Under the pieces are notes generated by a model, which worked only from the letters and a program-made list of their open reading frames with translations, searched no databases and was not told the origin of the DNA. From contig PYGV01000006.1 in assembly GCA_003022385.1 (NCBI GenBank), positions 1-60,979 of the forward strand: 60,979 bases of DNA, in the 5' to 3' direction. Made by a program: the position numbers and the translations under genes. This DNA comes from a filamentous cyanobacterium CCP3. GTDB taxonomy: Bacteria; Cyanobacteriota; Cyanobacteriia; Phormidesmidales; Phormidesmidaceae. Every line of letters begins with the position of its first letter. Position 1 is the stretch's first letter. Below are positions 1 through 9,631 of the stretch, one piece after another.

Positions 1-324
1 CTCCAGCGCCGCCTCCAGCGCCGGGCCGGAGAAGGCGTTGCCGAGCGGCTCCGGCCCGATGCCGGACAACAGGCGGTGGTTCTCGACGTCGGCCGTCGGC
101 CACAGGTCCATCATCCCGAAGCGCCGGGCGTCGTTGAACCGCAGCCACCACCCCTTGTCGGTGCGCAGCACCACGTGGTCGTGCCGCTCCAGCACCGGGT
201 CGCCGCCGTTCGACAGCAGCATTCGGCCCGACATGCCGAGATGGATCAGCCAGCTGGTGGCATCGTCCAGGTCGCCCAGGATGTACTTGGCGCGGCGGCG
301 CAGCCCGATCACCCGGCGCCCGGT
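1..324 (-). CDS. mutM: Fragment of formamidopyrimidine-DNA glycosylase, fused in frame to gcvP
   Basis: Read on the minus strand, this stretch encodes the middle of an Fpg/MutM base-excision glycosylase, which removes oxidised purines. Recognisable pieces in order are [21 protein letters not shown], the HDHVVL strand and [14 protein letters not shown], all characteristic Fpg core motifs. The N-terminal proline-glutamate catalytic end and the C-terminal zinc finger are both missing. Base composition is unlike the rest of the window: 47 of the first 60 bases are G or C by my count, third positions are almost all G/C, and no HIP1 site is present. The wording resembles alphaproteobacterial Fpg (inference). 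It continues the gcvP frame without a stop, so the open frame is a GcvP-Fpg hybrid. An assembly join is far more likely than a real fusion gene. Confidence 0.85.
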
Positions 325-2847
325 CAGGCGCTGGGCGATGTAGTTGGCGTTGAGAATAGCTACTTCTGTTGCCCGCTTTAGCCCCGCGCCGCCCATCATG
401 GCGATATACATCCACGAAATCGGCAGAATGCTGGCGCTGCCCCAGGGGGCCGAGGTCACCGCGCCAATACCCTGACTGCCGCCAATCCCGCTGGCCAAAC
501 TGTGTCCTGGTAGATAGGGCACCAGGTGCGCCTTGACGCCAATTGGCCCCACTCCCGGCCCGCCGCCGCCGTGAGGGATACAGAAGGTTTTGTGCAGGTT
601 GAGATGGCAGACATCGGCTCCAAAATCGGCGGGGCGACAGAGGCCCACCTGGGCATTCATGTTGGCCCCATCCATGTACACCTGACCGCCTTGGGCGTGA
701 ACGATCGCGCAGATTTCCGCAATTTCGGCCTCAAAGACCCCGTGGGTGGAGGGGTAGGTGACCATGAGAGCCGCCAGGTTGTCGCCGTGTTTTTCGGCTT
801 TGGCCGCCAGATCGCCCACGTCGATGTTGCCGTCATCGTCGCAGGCGACGGCCACCACCTTCATGCCCGCCATCACCGCGCTAGCGGGGTTAGTGCCGTG
901 GGCCGACTGCGGAATCAGACAGATATGGCGGTGGGTATCACCCCGCTGCTGGTGGTACTCACGGATCACTAACAGCCCGGCGTACTCCCCTTGAGCCCCT
1001 GCGTTGGGCTGCAGCGAAACGCCGTCGAACCCGGTGATCTCAGCCAGCCAGGTTTCTAACTCGGTAAACAACTGCCGGTAGCCCTGGGCCTGCTCGGCGG
1101 GGGCAAAGGGGTGAATTTGGCCAAACTCCGGCCAGGTAATCGGCAGCATTTCGGCGGTGGCGTTGAGCTTCATGGTGCAAGAGCCCAGCGGAATCATCGC
1201 CGTCGCCAGGGAGAGATCCTTACCCTGTAACCGATACAGGTACCGCAGCATCTCAGTTTCGGAGTGGTAGCGGTTGAAAGTGGGGTGGGTGAGGTAGGGG
1301 GTGGTGCGGCGGAGGGCAGTGGGGAAAGTGAGGGGATGAGGGGATGAGGAGTCGCCGCTTGGTTCTGAATTTTGTAAGTCCTCCGGACTGGCTTCGCCTA
1401 CGCGCAGCGTCTCCGAAGGAGAAATTTTGAATTTTGAATTTTGAACTGAATCCCCGATAAAGACGGTGATGAGATCTTGAATATCTTGCTCGGTGACAGT
1501 TTCGTCGAGAGCAACAACGAGGGTTTCGGCATCCAGCACCCGGAGGTTAATGCGGCGCGCGGCGGCACGGGCAAGGATGGCGGCTTGAGCGTCGCCTACG
1601 GTTACCCGCAGCGTATCGAATACGGGCTCTTGACCGAGTTCAAAACCAGCTTCGGTCAGGGCTTGGGCCAGGGTTTGGGTCTGCTGGTGAAGGCGGGATG
1701 CGATCGCCCGCAGCCCCTCTGGCCCGTGGTAAACCGCGTACATACTGGCCATAATCGCCAGCAGCACCTGGGCAGTGCAGATGTTGCTGGTGGCGGCGTC
1801 GCGACGAATGTGCTGTTCGCGGGTTTGCAGGGTCAGGCGCAGGGCGGGGTTGCCGTAGGTGTCTTTAGAGACGCCCACCAGGCGACCGGGCAGCTTGCGG
1901 GCAAAGGCGTTGCAGGTGGCGAAGAAGGCGGCGTGAGGGCCACCGTAGCCCAGGGGCACGCCAAAGCGCTGGGTGTTGCCCACCACAATATCGGCTCCAA
2001 ATTCGCCAGGGGCACGCAGCAGGGTGAGGCTGAGCAGGTCGGCGGCGACGGTGACCAGGGCTTGGTGGGCGTGGGCCTGGGCCGTAAAGTCTGCGTAGTC
2101 GTAGATCGCGCCGTCGGTAGCGGGGTACTGCAGCAGCACTCCAAACACAGGCACATCAAAGTCAAAGCGGTGGTGGTCGCCTACCATCACCTCAATGCCC
2201 AGGGGCAACGCGCGGGTTTTGACCACATCAACGGTTTGGGGATGGCAGGTGGCGGAGACCCAGAAGGTTTTGGCCTCTTTCTGCTTGCGGGCATTGAAGG
2301 CCAGGGTCATGGCCTCGGCGGCGGCGGTGCCTTCGTCGAGCAGGGAGGCGTTGGCAATGTCCATCCCGGTCAGGTCGGTGACCAGGGTTTGAAAATTGAG
2401 CAGCGCCTCTAGCCTGCCCTGGGCAATCTCGGGCTGGTAGGGGGTGTACTGGGTGTACCAGCCGGGGTTTTCGAGCACGTTGCGCTGAATCACCGCCGGA
2501 GTGAGGGTGTTGGCGTAGCCCAGGCCCAGGTACGATCGCCACACCTGGTTCTGAGCCGCAATTCCTTTGAGCTGCTCAAGGGCAGCCGATTCACTCAGTC
2601 CCTGGGGCAGATCGAGAGTCTGCTTGAGCCGAATTCCAGCCGGTACCGTAGCCTCAATTAATGCCTCCAGAGAGGTGTAGCCCAACGCCTCCAGCATGGC
2701 TTCGACATCGCGTTCTGCTGGCCCCAGATGGCGAGCGACAAAGGGGCTGAGGGGCTCAGCCATAGGGGCGAGAGAGGCGCTGCCGTTGTGCCCTAACGAC
2801 AGGGTCGCGGTATCAAGGATGCTGGGCTCTGGAGAAAGTTGTGTCAT
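325..2847 (-). CDS. gcvP: Glycine dehydrogenase (decarboxylating), P-protein, 3' end lost at a chimeric join
   Basis: P-protein of the glycine cleavage system. It decarboxylates glycine with pyridoxal phosphate and passes the aminomethyl group to H-protein lipoamide, the key photorespiratory step in cyanobacteria. The start is the ATG at 2847. The N-terminal half reads normally ([19 protein letters not shown]). The C-terminal half carries the PLP-lysine motif [15 protein letters not shown], with Lys at about residue 753, later than in most homologues because of an insertion at about residues 467-510. That insertion is translated repeat DNA and keeps the frame. The genuine sequence ends after NANYIAQRL at about position 325, where about 140 C-terminal residues of a normal P-protein are replaced by Fpg sequence. 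No glycine riboswitch was recognised upstream (2848-2982). Confidence 0.93.
1321..1452. repeat. Intergenic-type repeat cluster inserted in frame inside gcvP
   Basis: A compact block of low-complexity and palindromic DNA lies between codons for the two halves of P-protein. It holds an AGGGGATG duplication (1331-1350), a palindrome-rich core with the hairpin TCTCC-GAA-GGAGA (1410-1422), and about three copies of an AATTTTG unit (1424-1444). Such motifs normally sit between cyanobacterial genes. Translated on the minus strand the block is open, giving a hydrophilic Ser/Pro/Glu-rich linker that homologues lack. Flanking P-protein sequence ([13 protein letters not shown] before, [19 protein letters not shown] after) resumes in the same frame. 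Confidence 0.8.
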
Positions 2848-2982
2848 ACCCGTCTGCGAATGGCTCCAAAATCAAAGGCCAAAATCAAAAAAATCGGTGC
2901 TGCTGAGGCGGTGGGCCTCCTTCATATCTTGAAACATTCGGGGCAAATCTGCCGCTGCTGGAGCCAGGGCGCTGCGCGATCG

Positions 2983-3873
2983 CTAAGCCAGCTTACCCAC
3001 GAAGGAAAGGATAGCAGCAGCCGTTGCCTGGGGCTTTTCCAGATGGGGTACGTGTCCGCACTGCGGAATCCAAACTAGCTCACTGTTGGCGATCGCCGCT
3101 GCAAACCGCCGGGCGTCTTTGGTGCCCAAAATCTTGTCCTGCTCGCCCCAAATGGTCAGGGTAGGGCAGGTGAGCTGAGGAATTTTTGCCGTCAAAAAGT
3201 TGTAGCCGCCGCTTTTGGTGAAGGCGATCAGCGCCTCCTTCCAACTGGGGCACTGCAGGTGCAGGGCTGCGCACAGTTCGGCATCGGGCGTTACAAAGGC
3301 TTTGTCAAAGTAGGCCTGGCGACTAATGCCGCGCCGCACTCTAGGGTTGCGCAAGAAGGCGGTAGCCCAGCTGTCGAGCGGTGGCACCATCAGGTTGCCC
3401 ATAGCGGGTCCGGCGGCAAAGCCCGCCGCGTCGATCAGCACCAGTCCGGCCACCGCGTCGGGGTAGGTGAGGGCAAAGTCGATGGCGGCGGCCCCACCCA
3501 TCGATGCGCCGACCAGCACTATGGGGCGATCGATCATCTGCTGCCAGAAGCTGTGCAGGTGCACCTTGATCGCCCCAGGGGAGAGGCTGGGGTAACGGGT
3601 GCGATCGCTAAACCCAAACCCCAGCAGATCCACGGCCCAGGCCTGGGGATTCAGCAGGGGCAGCAGCCGCCGAAACTCCAGCAGCGAGCTGTCAAATCCG
3701 GGAATCATCATCAGCGGCTGGCGGCCGCTATCAGCTCCTGCCACATAGGCCGTGGGAATAGGGGCATCGGCGAGCGGCGTGTCGATAGCCGCTACCTGGA
3801 CTTGAGCTGCCATAGCGATCGAGGTGGGTTCACTGAGTCCCGCAGCAGCGGCGGGCAATACTGAGACAGCCAT
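2983..3873 (-). CDS. Alpha/beta hydrolase fold protein
   Basis: 296-residue alpha/beta hydrolase with the full catalytic triad visible: nucleophile Ser124 in GASMGG, acid Asp246 in GEQD, and His274 in CGHVPHLEKP. The oxyanion region is MMIPGFDSS (about 55-63). The size and triad spacing fit the esterase/haloalkane dehalogenase/C-C hydrolase group, and the substrate cannot be told from sequence. A second ATG at codon 21 (MAAQVQ) is an equally reasonable start. The first 20 residues are hydrophobic but do not form a clear signal peptide. It lies between gcvP and the retropepsin-like gene on the same strand, with gaps of about 100-135 bp and no sign of a shared role. Confidence 0.85.
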   Translation of the reverse strand: MAVSVLPAAAAGLSEPTSIAMAAQVQVAAIDTPLADAPIPTAYVAGADSGRQPLMMIPGFDSSLLEFRRLLPLLNPQAWAVDLLGFGFSDRTRYPSLSPGAIKVHLHSFWQQMIDRPIVLVGASMGGAAAIDFALTYPDAVAGLVLIDAAGFAAGPAMGNLMVPPLDSWATAFLRNPRVRRGISRQAYFDKAFVTPDAELCAALHLQCPSWKEALIAFTKSGGYNFLTAKIPQLTCPTLTIWGEQDKILGTKDARRFAAAIANSELVWIPQCGHVPHLEKPQATAAAILSFVGKLA

Positions 3874-3967
3874 AGGTGAAAATTGTGCAGAACCTGCTGC
3901 CTATTCTCACGCATTCTTACGCCCCAGGCCAGACTACCCCAAGGATTTGCTCTCACTGGTGCAGGTC

Positions 3968-4810
3968 TCACTGGTGCAGGTTGATCTGGTGAGATCCAAT
4001 AGCAATGCCATAGTCCCCGTAGACGTCCTGCCCCAGCAGGCCGTAGCTGCCGCCAATGGCGACTATCACCTGTTCGCGACGCAGGCCACCCAATTCCACC
4101 GCATCCACATAGCCAACGGGCAGGCTCACCACGCTGCCGTCGGCGATTCTGGCCTGGACTGTGCCCACGGTGATAACCCCCACCGCCTGGGCCATCTCGG
4201 CGGTAATCAGGGTGCCAGTCGCCCCTGTGTCAAACAGCATGGGGAAAGTCTGAGTGCCGCTGCTGCCCCGCAGGGTAACGGACACGACAGGGGTACCCCC
4301 CTGTCGTCCCTCAATCGGGATTTGGGCAGCCAACCCAGCCGGTAAAACTGCTTTGGGAGCGGGGGTAAGGGCGGCCGCTGGCACGATAGAACCCGTAGCC
4401 CGGTTTTGAGCCGCCGCCAGGTGTTGCTTGTACTCCTGGGTTTTGGTTTGGGCCTGAGCGTGGTTAGGGCTGCTGCTGGGCACCTGCTCCATCAGGGCGA
4501 TCGCCTGCTGCCAGCGACTGGCCGCCAGCTGCCAGTCGTCCTTGGACTGGGCCGACTGGCCAATGGCAACGGCGCTAGTGGCCCGATTCACCGCCTCGCG
4601 AAAGGTATCTGGGGCCGAGGCAGGCGACACCGGGGCCGCCTCGGTGGCTATAGGTAAAACAACTGGTTCAGGGGCGATCGCCGCCGAGGTTTCCGTAGCC
4701 ACCTCGGCAGGGTCAACCGGCAGCATTGTGCTTGTCAGCAAGTCGCAGCCTGCCAAACCCGAGGCCACCGCTGCCAGCACAAACCGATTTGCGATCGCCC
4801 AGGTTCCCAT
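3968..4810 (-). CDS. Retropepsin-like aspartic protease, predicted lipoprotein
   Basis: 280 residues. The N-terminus has a hydrophobic stretch ending in SGLAGC, a lipobox with Cys22, so export and lipid anchoring are predicted. Residues about 65-137 are Ala/Gln-rich helices like a TPR pair. The C-terminal half (about 163-280) is a single retropepsin-type domain with the catalytic motif LFDTGATGTL (Asp194) and the later YGLLGQDVYGDYGI segment that forms the second half of the fold. Single-domain retropepsins act as dimers (family knowledge). Similar lipoprotein-anchored gag-asp proteins occur widely in cyanobacteria with unknown substrates. The gene is separated from carA by a 222-bp divergent region. 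Confidence 0.82.
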   Translation of the reverse strand: MGTWAIANRFVLAAVASGLAGCDLLTSTMLPVDPAEVATETSAAIAPEPVVLPIATEAAPVSPASAPDTFREAVNRATSAVAIGQSAQSKDDWQLAASRWQQAIALMEQVPSSSPNHAQAQTKTQEYKQHLAAAQNRATGSIVPAAALTPAPKAVLPAGLAAQIPIEGRQGGTPVVSVTLRGSSGTQTFPMLFDTGATGTLITAEMAQAVGVITVGTVQARIADGSVVSLPVGYVDAVELGGLRREQVIVAIGGSYGLLGQDVYGDYGIAIGSHQINLHQ

Positions 4811-5032
4811 AATTTGCTGTCCTACGGTTGCTAAATGCTCGTCTGAACAGCATTCCCTATTCGGTCGCCATCGTCGTCACGGCTCGCGCCAGCGCTGATC
4901 AAAACTGCACCGAGTTGGCCCCTGAGATGACTATTCAACGGAAATTAACGGGGAATGAAATGGCGAGCAAATGGCTGAAAGCTGTCCTTTAGCCTTACGA
5001 TAATAGCGATTCGTAGCGCTGAGCAAATCCCC

Positions 5033-6196
5033 ATGGTTTTTCCTGATGCCCCTCCCGCTGTGCTGGTTTTGGCCGATGGTTCGGTGTTTCAGGGCTGGTC
5101 GTTTGGAGCGCCGGGCACTGTCATGGGCGAGGTCGTTTTCAACACCGGCATGACGGGATATCAAGAAGTCATGACTGACCCCAGCTACTGCGGGCAAATT
5201 GTCACCTTCACGTACCCGGAGTTGGGCAATACCGGCGTTAACCCCGATGACGAAGAGTCGAGTCGGCCCCACATCAGCGGGGCGATCGCCCGCAATATCT
5301 GCGAAATTCCCAGCAACTGGCGCTCGACCCAGTCGCTGCCCAACTATCTCAAAACCCACAAAATTCCCGGCATTTTTGGCATTGATACTCGCGCCCTTAC
5401 CCGCAAGCTGCGCACCGCAGGATCCATGAACGGGGCCATTTCAACCACCGTGCTCGACCCCCAAGAGCTGCTGCGCCAGCTGCAAGATGCCCCTTCGATG
5501 ACGGGGCTAAATCTGGTCGACCAGGTCACAACCGCACAAATTTACGAATGGACTGAGGGTACCGACCCCGTTTGGGAATTTGGCCCCGCCACCCCAACCT
5601 CAGGGGATGAACCCCCGCTGACAGTAGTTGCCGTTGATTTTGGGGTGAAGCGCAACATTCTGCGCCGTTTGGCCAGCTACGGCTGTCGGGTGATTGTGGT
5701 ACCCGCCAGCACCACTCCCGAGCAAATTATGAGCTATCAGCCCGACGGCATTTTTCTCTCCAACGGCCCTGGCGACCCGGCGGCGGTGACTAAAGCCCCA
5801 GAGCTAGTGCAGGCGCTGCTAGATTACTCGCTGCCCACGTTTGGTATCTGTATGGGCCACCAGATTTTGGGGTTGTCCCTAGGGGCTTCAACATTTAAGC
5901 TGCGGTTTGGGCACCGGGGGCTCAACCAACCCTGCGGTTTAGAGCGCCAGGTCGAGATTACCAGCCAAAACCACGGGTTTGCCCTCGATGCCACCTCCAT
6001 TCCGAAAGACACGGTGACGGTGACCCACCTGAACCTGAACGACCAGACCGTAGCGGGACTGGCTCACAAGACCCTGCCGCTGTTTTCAGTGCAGTACCAC
6101 CCCGAGGCCAGCCCTGGCCCCCACGACGCCGACTATTTGTTTGCTAAATTTGTAGACACCATGCGCAGCCGTCGTCAGCAGCCTCTGCCCCTCTAG
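5033..6196 (+). CDS. carA: Carbamoyl-phosphate synthase small (glutaminase) subunit
   Basis: 387 residues, normal family length. It hydrolyses glutamine and channels ammonia to the large subunit CarB for arginine and pyrimidine synthesis. The N-terminal CPSase_sm_chain domain (about 8-140) contains [16 protein letters not shown]. The class I glutamine amidotransferase domain (about 196-380) carries the triad Cys273 in FGICMGHQ, with His356 and Glu358 in [13 protein letters not shown], plus FLSNGPGDP. The ATG at 5033 gives the usual N-terminus. No good Shine-Dalgarno sequence is visible, which is common in cyanobacteria. A GATAAT hexamer at 4999-5004 could be its -10 box. The neighbours do not include carB, as is typical of the scattered arrangement in this phylum. 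Confidence 0.96.
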   Translation: MVFPDAPPAVLVLADGSVFQGWSFGAPGTVMGEVVFNTGMTGYQEVMTDPSYCGQIVTFTYPELGNTGVNPDDEESSRPHISGAIARNICEIPSNWRSTQSLPNYLKTHKIPGIFGIDTRALTRKLRTAGSMNGAISTTVLDPQELLRQLQDAPSMTGLNLVDQVTTAQIYEWTEGTDPVWEFGPATPTSGDEPPLTVVAVDFGVKRNILRRLASYGCRVIVVPASTTPEQIMSYQPDGIFLSNGPGDPAAVTKAPELVQALLDYSLPTFGICMGHQILGLSLGASTFKLRFGHRGLNQPCGLERQVEITSQNHGFALDATSIPKDTVTVTHLNLNDQTVAGLAHKTLPLFSVQYHPEASPGPHDADYLFAKFVDTMRSRRQQPLPL

Positions 6197-6460
6197 CGTT
6201 TCTCGCTTGTTTTCCCTCCAGATGCAGGAGAGATCGAGCTGTTCTGACGCTCTTCTGTTCTGGCGCTCTTCTAAGGTTGCTAGAAAATTTTAGCCAAACC
6301 GCTATATGCTGTCTGTCTAAACTGGAGCGTTAGTTTTGGGCCTGCTTCAGGCCTGACTTGGTTTCCATTTTTGTAGCCCGCCGGTACGGTTTCACCCCTT
6401 GCAGGCGGTGGTATCCTGACCTATATTTAACGTCGAACTGGAGCACCTAGGAGGTTTCCC

Positions 6461-6838
6461 ATCGCTGAATCTCTAACCCTGACCGTAAGTTTACGAGGCA
6501 CTCGCGATGTCAGGGGAACTTATCAACTGTTTCGCCTCACCGGTCTTTTGGATGCGTTCTCGGAACCTGCCTTTCGCAAGGCGATGACCAAGTACGTAGA
6601 TGCCGGGCCGACCAACATCATTCTTGACCTGGCGGCTATTGACTTTGTCGATAGCTCTGGTCTAGGTGCGCTTGTGCAGCTGGTTAAAAAGGCCACCACC
6701 GAAGGGGGCACCGTCCAGGTGGTGACCAATCCCCGCGTGACCCAAACCGTCAAGCTGGTGCGGCTGGAGAAGTTTCTGTCGCTACAGCCCTCCGTGGATG
6801 ATGCGATCGCCAACCTCGAGAATCCGCCCAGTGAGTAG
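6461..6838 (+). CDS. STAS-domain protein (anti-sigma factor antagonist type), apparent ATC start
   Basis: About 125 residues forming a single STAS domain with the signature LAAIDFVDSSGLGALVQL, whose serine pair is the usual phosphorylation site of SpoIIAA-like proteins. Homology begins upstream of every ordinary start codon: the conserved segment TVSLRGTRDVRGTYQLFRLTG lies before the first in-frame TTG (6548). Back to the in-frame TAA at 6429 there is no ATG, GTG or TTG. The ATC at 6461 sits six bases after a strong ribosome-binding site, AGGAGG (6449-6454), so it is the best start. Mini-III RNase follows after 28 bp. Role is inferred: partner-switching signalling. Confidence 0.8.
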   Translation: MAESLTLTVSLRGTRDVRGTYQLFRLTGLLDAFSEPAFRKAMTKYVDAGPTNIILDLAAIDFVDSSGLGALVQLVKKATTEGGTVQVVTNPRVTQTVKLVRLEKFLSLQPSVDDAIANLENPPSE

Positions 6839-6866
6839 CCCCAGCAGTCCCTTCGCCTAGGCAGCG

Positions 6867-7322
6867 GTGGCCGATATGTCTGCCGAACCTTCCGCCAGCC
6901 TGCAGTGGTTGCTTCAGTTCAGCGCCCGTAGCCCTGTTCTATCCCTTTCCCCAGAGCAGGTAAATTCACTCTCGCCTGTCGCTTTAGCCTATATTGGCGA
7001 TGCCGTGTACGAGCTGTTTGTGCGGAGTACGTTCTTGCTGCCTCCCAAGCGCATTCAGTCTTTTCATCAGCAGGTCGTAAGCCAGGTGCGGGCGGAGCGG
7101 CAGGCCCAGCAGGTGCAGCAGCTCATGCCGCTGCTAACCGAGGCCGAGCAGGATTTGCTGCGTCGGGGGCGCAACGCTTCGTCGCGCGGGCCTCGACGAG
7201 TTGACAGCCAAATTTACCAGCAGTCCACCGGGTTTGAAGCCCTGGTGGGCTATCTTTATTTGACCAATCCCAGTCGTCTAGTAGATCTGCTGAGCGCGTT
7301 GGACCTATCAGCAACTGGGTAA
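6867..7322 (+). CDS. mrnC: Mini-ribonuclease III
   Basis: 151 residues with the compact RNase III catalytic domain and no dsRNA-binding domain, as in Mini-III enzymes that mature 23S rRNA ends. The catalytic signature is SPVALAYIGDAVYELFVR (about 35-52), with the second acidic cluster in STGFEALVGYLYL (about 120-132). The long helix with QVRAERQAQQVQQL matches the substrate-binding helix. The start is GTG at 6867, 28 bp after the STAS gene, so the two are probably cotranscribed. It converges with recQ, leaving 20 bp and no obvious terminator. Confidence 0.9.
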   Translation: MADMSAEPSASLQWLLQFSARSPVLSLSPEQVNSLSPVALAYIGDAVYELFVRSTFLLPPKRIQSFHQQVVSQVRAERQAQQVQQLMPLLTEAEQDLLRRGRNASSRGPRRVDSQIYQQSTGFEALVGYLYLTNPSRLVDLLSALDLSATG

Positions 7323-7342
7323 ACAAACAGGTTTTGGCTGCT

Positions 7343-9553
7343 CTAGGGTGACTGCTCCATCTGCCAGGCCGCGCGCACCAGGCGAATATCTTCATAGCTG
7401 AAAGCAGAGCCCAGGCGATCGCGAATTTCCGTCAGCGACGCATTTTCCATCTCTGCCAGCACCGTCCCAATGGTGCGCTGACGGTCAGTATCCACCAGCT
7501 GATCTACCTCCACGGTTTCACCCTGACGGATGAGCTGCTCCAGATGACTAGCAATGGTGGTGGCCTTGAGCCCGCGCTGGTCGGCAATCTCCTGTAGAGA
7601 CAACCCCTGGCGGTGCAAATCGAGGGTTTGCCGATGGGTATCGCCCACGGATTGCCGACGTTCTCGCACCGGACGCGATCGACGGGCCGCCGCCCCTGGG
7701 TCAGACTCTAACCCGTAGTCGGCGCAAAACTGGCGAATGGCATCGGTAAACACCTCGCCGTACTGGGCTAACTTGCGGCTGCCCACCCCCGATACCTGGC
7801 TAAAGGCCTCTAGGGTTTGGGGCCGGGTGCGGGCCATTTGCCGCAGGGCCGACTCCGGGAAGACCACGTAGGGCGGCACGCTCTGCTGGTCGGCCAGTTT
7901 TTTGCGCAGGGCTTTTAGCACCGTCAAGAGCTGAGCTACCTCGGTGGTGTCCTCGATTGTGGACGCTTCGGCTGGGCCAGGGGCAAAGTCTTTAGGGACG
8001 GCCACCTCGACGGTAATTTGCTTGCGCAGCACCTGCCAGCTGGCAGCGTTGAGCTTGAGTACCGGGTAGCCGTCGCTGGTTTCATCGACCAGCCGCTGGT
8101 GTAGCAGCGATCGCCCCAGTAATCTCCACTCCTCCACCGAGCGGTCTTTGCCAATGCCGTGGGTTGACAACTGGTCGTGCCGCAAATCCAAAATCTTCTG
8201 CTTTTTAGAGCCCCGCAGCACATCAATAATGTGGGCCATCCCAAACCGCTCCTGGCAGCGGGCCACGCAGGAGAGAAACTTTTGCGCCTCAACCGTCCAG
8301 TCCTCAATCGGCGGCGGGTTTAAGCAGTTATCGCACTGCTGGCACGGCCCCTCCACCAGGTCGAGTTCACCAAAGTAGCTGAGCTGCACCCGCCGCCGAC
8401 ACACGGTAGTTTCAGCATAGTCAACCATTTGCCTGAGCTGCTGGCGGGCGATGCGCTGCTCATCCGCATCGGGCTTTTGGCTAATCAAATATTCCGCCGT
8501 AGCCACATCGCCGTAGGCCAAATACAGCGTGCAGTGGGCCGGTTCGCCGTCGCGCCCCGCCCGTCCGCTCTCCTGGTAGTAGCCCTCAATGTTGCGGGGA
8601 ATATCGTAGTGAATAACGAACCGCACATCGGGCTTATTGATGCCCATGCCAAAGGCAACCGTCGCCACCATCAGCCGCACATCGTCGCGAATAAAGCGGG
8701 TTTGGTTTTCCCGGCGCGTGTCATCACTCAGCCCGGCGTGGTAGGGCAGCACCGACTCGCCATCTTCGGTCAGGCGCTGGGCCAGCTCGTCAACCCGCTT
8801 GCGGCTCAGGCAGTAGATAATGCCCGAGCCTGGGTGTTGCTTTACCTGTCGCCGCAGCTCCTGGTAGCCGTCGCGGCCCTTGGGGCGCACCTCATAAAAC
8901 AGATTGGGTCGGTTAAAGCTCGACACCTGGATCAGCGGATCGCGCAGCCGCAACTGCTGGGCAATATCGACTCGCACTCGCTCGGTAGCCGTGGCGGTGA
9001 GGCCCATCACCGGAATTTGCGGAAACCGCTCACGCAGCACCGATAGCTGCCGGTACTCGGGGCGAAAGTCGTGGCCCCATTCCGATACACAATGGGCTTC
9101 GTCAATCGCAAACCCGCTGACCCCCACGGTCTTAATCAGCTGCTCCAGCAGGCCAAAAAAGCCAGGACTCATCAGCCGCTCTGGCGACACGTAGAGCAGC
9201 TTGATGTTGCCCGCCAGCAGATCGGCTTCTCGCTGGCGAATGGTGCCGTAGTCGAGGGAGCTATTCAGGCAGGTAGCCACCACGCCGTTGTCGGTCAGGC
9301 TATCGACCTGATCTTGCATGAGGGCGATCAGCGGCGAAACTACCACCATCACCCCCAGCTTCAGCAGCGCTGGCAGCTGATAGCACAGCGATTTCCCGCC
9401 CCCGGTGGGCATAATTACCAGGGCGTCCTGGCTCTTGAGCACAGCCTCAATGACGGGTCGCTGGCCCAGTCGAAACCGATCGTAGCCAAAGTGATGTTTT
9501 AGGGCTGTTTCCAGGGAAGGAAACGCCGCCGTGGGTGATGCGACCCCAGCCAT
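7343..9553 (-). CDS. recQ: ATP-dependent DNA helicase RecQ
   Basis: 736 residues when begun at the ATG at 9553 (a TTG five codons upstream is possible). It is a superfamily 2 3'-5' helicase of recombination and fork repair. Walker A MPTGGGKS is near residues 48-55 and the DEAH box at 151-154 in FAIDEAHCVSEWGH. The second RecA lobe has MGINKPDVRFVIHYDIPRN and QESGRAGRDG. The zinc-binding segment (CRRRVQLSYFGE through CQQCDNC) and a winged-helix RQC region follow. The HRDC domain lies at about 555-625 (PQTLEAFSQVSGVGSRKLAQYG). An extra C-terminal helix-turn-helix (about 655-735, LSLQEIADQRGLKATTIASH) makes it longer than the E. coli type. Confidence 0.95.
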   Translation of the reverse strand: MAGVASPTAAFPSLETALKHHFGYDRFRLGQRPVIEAVLKSQDALVIMPTGGGKSLCYQLPALLKLGVMVVVSPLIALMQDQVDSLTDNGVVATCLNSSLDYGTIRQREADLLAGNIKLLYVSPERLMSPGFFGLLEQLIKTVGVSGFAIDEAHCVSEWGHDFRPEYRQLSVLRERFPQIPVMGLTATATERVRVDIAQQLRLRDPLIQVSSFNRPNLFYEVRPKGRDGYQELRRQVKQHPGSGIIYCLSRKRVDELAQRLTEDGESVLPYHAGLSDDTRRENQTRFIRDDVRLMVATVAFGMGINKPDVRFVIHYDIPRNIEGYYQESGRAGRDGEPAHCTLYLAYGDVATAEYLISQKPDADEQRIARQQLRQMVDYAETTVCRRRVQLSYFGELDLVEGPCQQCDNCLNPPPIEDWTVEAQKFLSCVARCQERFGMAHIIDVLRGSKKQKILDLRHDQLSTHGIGKDRSVEEWRLLGRSLLHQRLVDETSDGYPVLKLNAASWQVLRKQITVEVAVPKDFAPGPAEASTIEDTTEVAQLLTVLKALRKKLADQQSVPPYVVFPESALRQMARTRPQTLEAFSQVSGVGSRKLAQYGEVFTDAIRQFCADYGLESDPGAAARRSRPVRERRQSVGDTHRQTLDLHRQGLSLQEIADQRGLKATTIASHLEQLIRQGETVEVDQLVDTDRQRTIGTVLAEMENASLTEIRDRLGSAFSYEDIRLVRAAWQMEQSP

Positions 9554-9631
9554 AGGCACGCTTAGCAAACTATTTCAATGCGTTCAAGTGTACTCTGTCG
9601 CAGATTTTGTCGACCCCTAAATTACCTTAAC

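Noticed and set aside
1318-1460. Possible frameshift or pseudogene break in gcvP
   Set aside because: The frame was followed codon by codon through the repeat block and remains open, with conserved sequence resuming in the same frame.
1477-2412. Long plus-strand open frame opposite gcvP
   Set aside because: Gly/Val/Gln-rich translation with no family resemblance; it is the antisense shadow of a well-conserved P-protein region.
2848-2982. Glycine riboswitch upstream of gcvP
   Set aside because: The 135-bp leader is mostly CCAAAATC-type repeat and lacks the paired aptamer features expected.
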